NCBI RefSeq assembly: GCF_024714475.1
Contig: NZ_JAMZMI010000003.1
Span: forward strand, 310,001 to 374,000
From: Marinoscillum sp. MHG1-6
GTDB lineage: Bacteria > Bacteroidota > Bacteroidia > Cytophagales > Cyclobacteriaceae
Direction of reading: 5' to 3'
DNA: 64,000 nt
The translations under genes and the position numbers were made by a program. The notes below the pieces were generated by a model, which saw only the letters and a program-made list of their open reading frames with translations, was not told the DNA's origin and did no database searches. Shown here piece by piece: positions 57,686 to 64,000 of this stretch (position 1 is its first letter; each line of letters begins with the position of its first letter).

Positions 57686-60600
57686 TTAAAAATCTAAAGT
57701 CATACCAAGCGTATAGGTCGATTGGATCGGATACCCAAGACCATTTCCACCCATTTCTACATCCCATAAATCGAACTTGCTGAACATCAACAGGTTAATA
57801 CCTGAAACATAGAGCCTTGCCCCTTTCAGGCCTATTTTACTCACTTGCTCATAATCGAAATTGTAACCAACATCGACTCTTTTCAGTCGAAGGAAACTAC
57901 CGTTTCTTAACCACCAGGAAGATCTCACCATATTGGACCCAATATATTCGGTACTCAATCTTGGCCAAAATGCATATTCATTTGGATTGCCTTCAGACCA
58001 GTGATCTTCCGCGATCGGCTCTAACACACGGTTTTGAAGTCCTCCTCTTCTGACGAAAGGAGATATATTGATCGGATCAATAAAGAAAGATGACCTGGCC
58101 GCACCCTGGAAATAAAAGTTAAAATCAAACCCTTTATATAAAAAGGAACCTCCAAATCCATAAATAATTTCCGGTTGAGTAGGATAACCGATAGGCACCT
58201 GATCATCAGTGTTAATAATTCCATCGCCGTTAATATCACGATATTTGATATCTCCTCCCATCACATTCACAGCCTCGAATTGTGTAGGTGAGTTGGCCAC
58301 TTCTTCATCATCATGGAACAAACGCTCCGCGATATAACCCCATTCCTGCTTGATTGAGTAACCCTTTCTCGAAAGATATGACAACTCTTCAGGATAGATA
58401 AGCTCATCTGTCTTGATTATTTTGCTCGTCGCATACGTAAACGTACCCCTTACAGTCATAATCAATTCTCTCGTCAGACGTCTGTTTGCATCCAATGACA
58501 AATCAATACCCCTGGAAGAGGCTTTACCATAATTTGAAAGCGGAACTGCCGTAAATCCCAAAGTAGCATCCACATTACTTACTGGTTGAAGAATTTTGCT
58601 TCGCTTTTGCTCAAACACATCTACAATCAGGTTCAACTTGTTATCAAACATTCCAAGGTCCATTCCAAGATTAAGCTGTTTGGAAACCTCCCATGTAATA
58701 TTATCATTTGCATATCTGGAAATTGATACTCCCGGTCTGGCATTTAATGGACCTATACCTTCACCAAACTGTGCTCTATATCGTAAATCATTCAGGTTTA
58801 CATTTGACAAGTACAAAAACCGCTCGTTGACATCTCCAATCTGGTCATTACCCACAATACCGTAAGTTGCTCTTAGTTTCAGATTAGAAACGGTGTTCTT
58901 CAATCCTGCAAAGAAGCTCTCATTAGAGATCAAGTAACCCAATCCGGCTGACGGGAAAAATCCCCAACGATTTGACTTTGCAAAACGTTCTGAACCATTA
59001 TAACCGAAATTAAGTTCAACCATGTATCGGTTATCAAATCCGTAAGTAAATCTTCCTGACACCCCTTGATTACGGTTTGGTAATGAATTGATCAGGTTAC
59101 CCGGGTTACCGCTTTCATAATGCGATTGATAATAAAGAAGCATTCCCCCAACAGAGTGTACATCATTGAAAACCCTATTGTAATCAACCGCTGTCTGGAG
59201 CCAAAACTGACTATTTACATCTTTACCACTTTCAGAATAGTCCAGGTATTCGGTACCTGGTTCCAGGATCACCCCTTCCACACTACCATCATTGATGGCT
59301 TTGATGGTATAGTTTCCATCGGTATCAATTTCATCCACAGTGTAATAGAATGGATCATAAGATCTATCCTGTTGGTAGAAAGATACCCTTCTCAAATAAC
59401 TCATTCCTCTAAAGCTCAATCCTTTAGTGACGAAATCAAGCTTTTGTCTTAGCTCAATCTGAGGCATCATATTAGAGGTTTTATATGTTTGATATCCTCT
59501 CACCATCAAGGCATATGGATTGACCATGGCGGTCGAAGAGTTTCCTGAGGTTACAAGTGAGGTTCCAAATAATGGATGCTGCACATAAGGCAATTTTTCC
59601 TTTGGATAAACCGCCGGGAACAACACAGGGTTGGTCCAAACAGAATGAAGAAAAATGTATTCTCCACCACTTGCATAGCGAACACGGTTCTGATTTCTGT
59701 CAAAAATATTCCCCCCGATTGGTCCGGTATAGTCATCGAATTGGCCATAAATCCTTGTAATCAACGTCGTGGTCGGCGTTAAATTCAAATCGATGTTACT
59801 TCTTACAGAATAATTCTGAAGTTTAATGTTATTGTTGAAATCATTGATTGGGTCTACTCTCAGATTTCCATTATCCACGTTATAAGTACCGGCAATATAG
59901 TATCTACCTTTTTCGGTACCTCCACTGATATTCATGTTATAACCCTGGTTCCAGGTATATGGCTTAATTAATTGCTTCAACCAATCGTTATTTGGGTACA
60001 GGTATGGGTCTTTTCCATCTGCAGTAGCCGTGATTTTATTTGTTGAATACCTAGGCAGTAATTCCGGATTCCTTGTGGTCAATGCCTCGTTTTCCAACTC
60101 CATATAAGTGATGTTGTCGGATAACTGAAAATTCTTTGTATTGCTGGAAATACGACTTTCCGCTCTAAAACTGTATTTTGTAACACCCTGTTTACCCAAT
60201 TTGGTGTTAATTAAGACCACGCCATTTGCACCACGCGCACCATATATTGAGCTGGCCGCGGCATCTTTCAAAACTGAGAAATCCGATATATCATCAGCCT
60301 GTAACCTAGCCATATCTGTAGTAGTAGATTCTACCCCATCAATTAGAATAAGCGGGTTTTGTTTACCCGACCCGAAGGTGGATAGTCCACGAATAAAGAA
60401 TGAAGTATTGTCACTTCCACGGCCAGGCTCTCCACTCTGTTGAAAGGCAATCATCCCTGATACCTGACCTGCAATTGAATTTGTAAAGTTCGAAGAGGGT
60501 AGCTTGATGTTTTCAACGTTTACGGAAGTAATAGAACTTACAAGACTTGCCTTCTTTTGCTCACCAAAACCAACAACAACAACTTCTTCTAACCCCTCCA

Positions 60601-60892
60601 AATCAACCTCAAGATCAATATTCAGCTCAGATTGGCCATCTACAGTCAATTCCTGGGTTTGATACCCCACAAAATTCACGATAACCACCGGATTAGCAGT
60701 GATCAATTCCATTTCGTAATAGCCATTGTAATCCGTTACTGTACCATTAGTGGTACCTTTCTCCTGAATGGTCGCTCCAATTAGCAACTCACCATTTGAG
60801 GCATCTTGTATCACACCCTTCAGGACACGCCCTTGGGCCATTGAAGTCATCATTGACCCTACTATAAAGGCGCAAAAGATCAATAATTTCAT
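57686..60892 (-). CDS. SusC/RagA-family TonB-dependent transporter (SusC2)
   Basis: An ATG at 60925 would give 1079 residues; the ATG at 60892 begins directly with the signal peptide MKLLIFCAFIVGSMMTSMAQ and gives 1068. The carboxypeptidase-regulatory-like domain (VLKGVIQDASNGELLIGATI) is followed by EEVVVVGFGEQKKASLV, the plug (NPLILIDGVESTTTDMARL, SIYGARGANGVVLI) and the barrel ending YTLGMTLDF, the usual terminal Phe. It has no STN domain. It starts the four-gene operon SusC2-SusD2-DUF5000-DUF4998. Only distantly similar to SusC1, so a different substrate is likely. Confidence 0.95.
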   Translation of the reverse strand: MKLLIFCAFIVGSMMTSMAQGRVLKGVIQDASNGELLIGATIQEKGTTNGTVTDYNGYYEMELITANPVVIVNFVGYQTQELTVDGQSELNIDLEVDLEGLEEVVVVGFGEQKKASLVSSITSVNVENIKLPSSNFTNSIAGQVSGMIAFQQSGEPGRGSDNTSFFIRGLSTFGSGKQNPLILIDGVESTTTDMARLQADDISDFSVLKDAAASSIYGARGANGVVLINTKLGKQGVTKYSFRAESRISSNTKNFQLSDNITYMELENEALTTRNPELLPRYSTNKITATADGKDPYLYPNNDWLKQLIKPYTWNQGYNMNISGGTEKGRYYIAGTYNVDNGNLRVDPINDFNNNIKLQNYSVRSNIDLNLTPTTTLITRIYGQFDDYTGPIGGNIFDRNQNRVRYASGGEYIFLHSVWTNPVLFPAVYPKEKLPYVQHPLFGTSLVTSGNSSTAMVNPYALMVRGYQTYKTSNMMPQIELRQKLDFVTKGLSFRGMSYLRRVSFYQQDRSYDPFYYTVDEIDTDGNYTIKAINDGSVEGVILEPGTEYLDYSESGKDVNSQFWLQTAVDYNRVFNDVHSVGGMLLYYQSHYESGNPGNLINSLPNRNQGVSGRFTYGFDNRYMVELNFGYNGSERFAKSNRWGFFPSAGLGYLISNESFFAGLKNTVSNLKLRATYGIVGNDQIGDVNERFLYLSNVNLNDLRYRAQFGEGIGPLNARPGVSISRYANDNITWEVSKQLNLGMDLGMFDNKLNLIVDVFEQKRSKILQPVSNVDATLGFTAVPLSNYGKASSRGIDLSLDANRRLTRELIMTVRGTFTYATSKIIKTDELIYPEELSYLSRKGYSIKQEWGYIAERLFHDDEEVANSPTQFEAVNVMGGDIKYRDINGDGIINTDDQVPIGYPTQPEIIYGFGGSFLYKGFDFNFYFQGAARSSFFIDPINISPFVRRGGLQNRVLEPIAEDHWSEGNPNEYAFWPRLSTEYIGSNMVRSSWWLRNGSFLRLKRVDVGYNFDYEQVSKIGLKGARLYVSGINLLMFSKFDLWDVEMGGNGLGYPIQSTYTLGMTLDF

Positions 60893-61001
60893 TTTGGTAT
60901 AAACTCCCATAAGATCATTTAACATTTTTCAAATCCTCTTTTTCCCTGCTCTTAAACAGCTTCTTACGTCCACGTTTTCTGTTAACAAGAAAAATACTTA
61001 G

Positions 61002-61035
61002 AAAATCCCCCGGTGTTATAACCCCGGGGGATTTT
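61002..61035 (-). terminator. Terminator after the thrombospondin-3/LamG protein gene
   Basis: AAAATCCCCCGG at 61002-61013 pairs with CCGGGGGATTTT at 61024-61035, a very GC-rich 12-bp stem with a 10-nt loop. A- and T-rich flanks exist on both sides, so it could work in both directions. It separates the gene ending at 61055 from the SusC2 operon. Confidence 0.8.
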
Positions 61036-61054
61036 TAATTTTTAATATTTCAAA

Positions 61055-64000
61055 TTATTCCTTGATCAATTTGAACAAGTGGGTATTTTCTTCTGATTTG
61101 ATTTCAAGGAAGAACATACCGCTACTTGTACCGCTTAAGTCAATATTAACGTACTGACCTGATAAGCTAGTTTGTTCCCAAATCACCTTACCATCAATAT
61201 TCATTACTCGAATTGAAGGATTATTGAACTCAGACAGACTCCAGTCCACCATGAACTCATCCTGAATTGGGTTAGGTCCTATTTTCAGTCCAAGGTTAGC
61301 TGCTTCAGATCCCAAAGCCGCTGTCACACCCTTACCATTCACCGCAATTGAATCAGTTCCAGCATCTGCTTTCACAACGATATAGCCGCTGTAAGTAACC
61401 TCTTCTGTTGGCGCAAACGTCACCGTTACAATAGCCAGACCTGGGCCAGAAACAGTCGCTGATGTTTTGTCTAGTGTAAATCCAGCAGGTGCTGTGATTT
61501 CGGTAACACTCATAGCATCTGATCCACCATTACTGATATAAAGTAGTTTGGCCAGGTCTGAAGAGACTGCAACATCTCCAAATTGAATGGTTCCTGTATT
61601 CTCCTCATCACTCAGGTCAACTGTAGCGATAAGTGGATCACAAGCATCATCAAGACCATCATTGTCCGTATCACCAACATTAGCCTGATCCGGACATTGA
61701 TCTACATCATTTGCAATTCCGTCTCCATCTCTGTCGTCATCACAAACATCACCTATACCATCACCATCGCTATCCGCCTGATCGGCATTTGCCGTTTCCG
61801 GGCAGTTATCTTCCCAATCCTGTATACCATCACTATCAGTATCTACTTCCAAACAGTCAGGGATACCATTCGAACCAGCTACGCCGTTAGTGAAATCATC
61901 CGTTGCGAAGCTTGACGCATCGAGAGGATCTGTACTTGCACAAGCAGCTAACTCATATTTATCCAGCTGTCCGTCATTGTCATCATCATCATCCCATGCA
62001 TTCAGGATTCCATCTTCATCAGGGTCAAACTTATTAACCCTTGCTGCTACACTTGCAGAATCCATCACACCATTATAGATGTTCCATTCGTGCACTTGTC
62101 CTGCCCATGAGTTATCCTGAGACCATCCACTTTCACAAAGGAAAGCATAGGTTGTCTTGATTTGTGAAATAGTACCACTTGGCACTGCTGTGCCTATAAG
62201 ATAACCATCAACGTAGAGTGTCATCTCATCATTGGTCAACGTACTTACAAAGTGATGGTATAAAGTATCCACGTACTCAGAATCTGCCTCAATCCAGGTA
62301 CCCAAAAACTCAGCAACTGCCTTATCATTTTCTCTGGCAGGCTGAACAAACCATGCTCCATCAGAGTTTACTCCTCCAAAGTAGTTGAGCATATGAAATC
62401 CTGTGTTAGCTTCTGAACCTGTCACATAGGTTTCAACTGTAATCGCATCATAGTTCTTCAATCCAAGTGCTACTCCATCTAATGAAAGTCCGTCTGTACC
62501 TCCAGATGAAACCAATGCACCATCTTTGATTTCTGTCGCACCAAGAATTTCTCCATCCAGATCACCCGCCTGATCAGAAACAAATCCATCGACCGGTTGT
62601 TCTTCGAAAGTATAAGAGTGTTTCAATATCACAGGAGTAAACTGAATATTATAGGTTGATGTATCAAGACCTTCTTCTGACACAATAACACTAACGGTGA
62701 CGTTACCTGATGAAACATCAATGGTACTATCTCCCACAACAGAATGAGTGCCTGAAGATGGGGTTGCAGTAATTGAAACTTCAGTTACTCCAAAAGGAAC
62801 GAATACGGAATACTCATATGCAAAAGGATCGAAGGCCGGAGTTATCTTACCAGCATCAACAGATAGATCTGAGAGAACAGCTGCGTTAAAATCCTCATCA
62901 CATGTATTACCAATGCCATCACCGTCAACGTCCGCCTGATTTGCGTTAGCTACGTCGGGACAATTATCTACTAAATCCAATATCCCATCATTATCATTGT
63001 CCAGCGAACCGCTGTAGATATTGAATTCGTGAATTGAACCCAGCCAGGTTCCATCACCCACATAGCCAGAGTTCCCCAGCCATACCAAGCTATCACTTAC
63101 ATCTGCAAGCGCATTCTCATTAGTAATCGCTGTCTTTCCTACAAGTACGCTATCAACATAGTAAGAAATGTTTGTTGCAGTCAAGATAGTAACCAGATGA
63201 TACTCTGTGTTAGCCGCCAGAGCGTTTCCGTTGATTCCTGTTTCGCCATTCCAAGGTTCGTTGTCATTAGCAGTAGAAAGCGCAAAACGGCTATTGGTAC
63301 CACCATTAATGGCTTGTAAAAAGAAATGATCAAAACCTTTATCCCAGCCAACATTTTCTGAGTTTCCGAAATAAAATACGGATTTATTGCTACCATTTAA
63401 CTGGGCACCACCAGCAGTTACATGGGCTTCAATTGAAACCGCATGATATTGATTGATCCCAATTGCATCTGCATCTAGTGCAGCAAAATCTCCCTCTCCG
63501 CTCAATACTAAAGATCCACCAGAGATAGTTGCTGATCCTTCCAAAGTACCATCAGCTGATCCGATAGCATCCGTGACTGCAGCTCCTTCAAAATCGTAAG
63601 CATGTATTTTTGCGATCGGCTGAACACTAATGGTGTAAGTTTTATCTGTAGCAGCATCATCAGTTACCGTAATAACCTCCGTAACCGGCCCTGAAGATAC
63701 ATCAACAACACCATCTCCTGAAACAGTATAGGTTACCACAGAGGTACCCAATTCAGCAGTCGCGGATAAGGTAACATCCATAGTACCTCGCGGTAAATTA
63801 CCGACGGTGTAATTGTAAATTTCAGGATCAAATGCAGGAATTAATTCACCCAAATCTGTGCTTAGATCACTCAAATTCGCTGCTGCGAAGTCCGGATCAC
63901 ACTTATCACCAGTGCCATCACCGTCGGTATCAGCCTGATCACTATTAGCTACATCAACACAGTTATCTTTCCAGTCAAGAACACCATCACCATCTGAGTC
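61055..64000 (-). CDS. Large T9SS surface protein with thrombospondin-3, cadherin-like and LamG repeats (5' end outside window)
   Basis: The frame runs open to the right edge; about 981 C-terminal residues are visible. From the edge: a thrombospondin-3 calcium repeat ([14 protein letters not shown]), a cadherin-like beta-sandwich ([20 protein letters not shown]), a LamG-like domain ([20 protein letters not shown]), a second thrombospondin-3 block ([19 protein letters not shown]), a second cadherin-like domain ([20 protein letters not shown]), a second LamG-like domain ([20 protein letters not shown]), a long Asp-rich block with at least three DxDxDG repeats (about 640-740 of the visible part), a beta-sandwich and a C-terminal sorting domain ([16 protein letters not shown]). 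No catalytic motif is visible. It is probably a calcium-stabilised surface carbohydrate-binding or adhesive protein. Its LamG modules resemble that of the GH128-like protein. Confidence 0.85.
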   Translation of the reverse strand, partial: DSDGDGVLDWKDNCVDVANSDQADTDGDGTGDKCDPDFAAANLSDLSTDLGELIPAFDPEIYNYTVGNLPRGTMDVTLSATAELGTSVVTYTVSGDGVVDVSSGPVTEVITVTDDAATDKTYTISVQPIAKIHAYDFEGAAVTDAIGSADGTLEGSATISGGSLVLSGEGDFAALDADAIGINQYHAVSIEAHVTAGGAQLNGSNKSVFYFGNSENVGWDKGFDHFFLQAINGGTNSRFALSTANDNEPWNGETGINGNALAANTEYHLVTILTATNISYYVDSVLVGKTAITNENALADVSDSLVWLGNSGYVGDGTWLGSIHEFNIYSGSLDNDNDGILDLVDNCPDVANANQADVDGDGIGNTCDEDFNAAVLSDLSVDAGKITPAFDPFAYEYSVFVPFGVTEVSITATPSSGTHSVVGDSTIDVSSGNVTVSVIVSEEGLDTSTYNIQFTPVILKHSYTFEEQPVDGFVSDQAGDLDGEILGATEIKDGALVSSGGTDGLSLDGVALGLKNYDAITVETYVTGSEANTGFHMLNYFGGVNSDGAWFVQPARENDKAVAEFLGTWIEADSEYVDTLYHHFVSTLTNDEMTLYVDGYLIGTAVPSGTISQIKTTYAFLCESGWSQDNSWAGQVHEWNIYNGVMDSASVAARVNKFDPDEDGILNAWDDDDDNDGQLDKYELAACASTDPLDASSFATDDFTNGVAGSNGIPDCLEVDTDSDGIQDWEDNCPETANADQADSDGDGIGDVCDDDRDGDGIANDVDQCPDQANVGDTDNDGLDDACDPLIATVDLSDEENTGTIQFGDVAVSSDLAKLLYISNGGSDAMSVTEITAPAGFTLDKTSATVSGPGLAIVTVTFAPTEEVTYSGYIVVKADAGTDSIAVNGKGVTAALGSEAANLGLKIGPNPIQDEFMVDWSLSEFNNPSIRVMNIDGKVIWEQTSLSGQYVNIDLSGTSSGMFFLEIKSEENTHLFKLIKE

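Noticed and set aside
61055-63874. Start of the thrombospondin-3 protein at 63874
   Set aside because: The codon there is TTG inside a continuous frame with a thrombospondin-3 repeat upstream, so the gene continues past the right edge of the window.

Overview
The window is a polysaccharide-utilisation region from a member of the Bacteroidota, most likely a marine or soil Cytophagia-type bacterium. This is inferred from two SusC/SusD pairs, two giant hybrid two-component sensors (HTCS), many lipoboxes, type IX secretion (T9SS) C-terminal sorting domains with a YPNP motif, and a HupE/DUF6702-like pair. No rRNA, tRNA, CRISPR array or intact insertion sequence was seen. Both ends are cut inside genes: a CE12-like esterase on the left and a thrombospondin-3/LamG repeat protein on the right.

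Module A (about 1-30.9 kb, nearly all minus strand) is a rhamnogalacturonan-I (pectin) degradation locus. It holds a SusC/SusD importer (3123-6452, 740-3097), a secreted multidomain PL11 rhamnogalacturonan lyase (8072-11635), an HTCS sensor (12026-16090) and a tight six-gene operon. In transcription order that operon is GH105, GH2, CE12 esterase, RhaM, GH78 and GH28. Next to it is a second operon: a LacI regulator, a PQQ sugar-dehydrogenase-like protein with PKD domains and a T9SS signal, and a lipoprotein with a CX4CH cytochrome c-type domain. A 28-bp motif with fixed internal spacing lies upstream of each of the four transcription units (6575, 11733, 26135, 30812), always in the same orientation. 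I propose it as the HTCS operator, which would place the dehydrogenase/cytochrome operon in the pectin regulon. A palindromic LacI-type operator lies just upstream of lacI. HupE and the DUF6702-like gene (6825-7906, plus strand) look unrelated to glycan use.

Module B (about 31.1-48.4 kb) is a side-chain-trimming block around a second HTCS (38658-42716). It contains a tandem GH43 lipoprotein, a GH39-like enzyme, a LacZ-type GH2, another GH2, and divergently two GH43 enzymes, one with a LamG domain. The expected targets are arabinan, galactan or arabinogalactan decorations of pectin. It has no SusC/SusD of its own.

A 1.56-kb stretch without a convincing gene (48365-49920) separates it from Module C. 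The stretch holds repeat-like sequence, a nested inverted repeat and a terminator-like hairpin with no matching gene.

Module C (49.9 kb to the right end) has a second SusC/SusD pair followed by two surface-lipoprotein genes (DUF4959/DUF5000-like and DUF4998-like). It is flanked by two T9SS proteins that share LamG-type modules: a GH128-like enzyme (49921-53325) and a large thrombospondin-3/cadherin-like/LamG protein (61055-64000, partial). Its target is probably a different glycan; a beta-1,3-glucan is possible from the GH128-like domain.

Flow of the system as inferred: T9SS enzymes (PL11, GH128-like) cut polymer at the surface, SusCD imports oligomers, and periplasmic or lipoprotein GH105, GH28, GH78, GH2, GH43, GH39 and CE12 enzymes reduce them to monomers. 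RhaM interconverts rhamnose anomers, and the HTCS proteins sense oligosaccharides in the periplasm.
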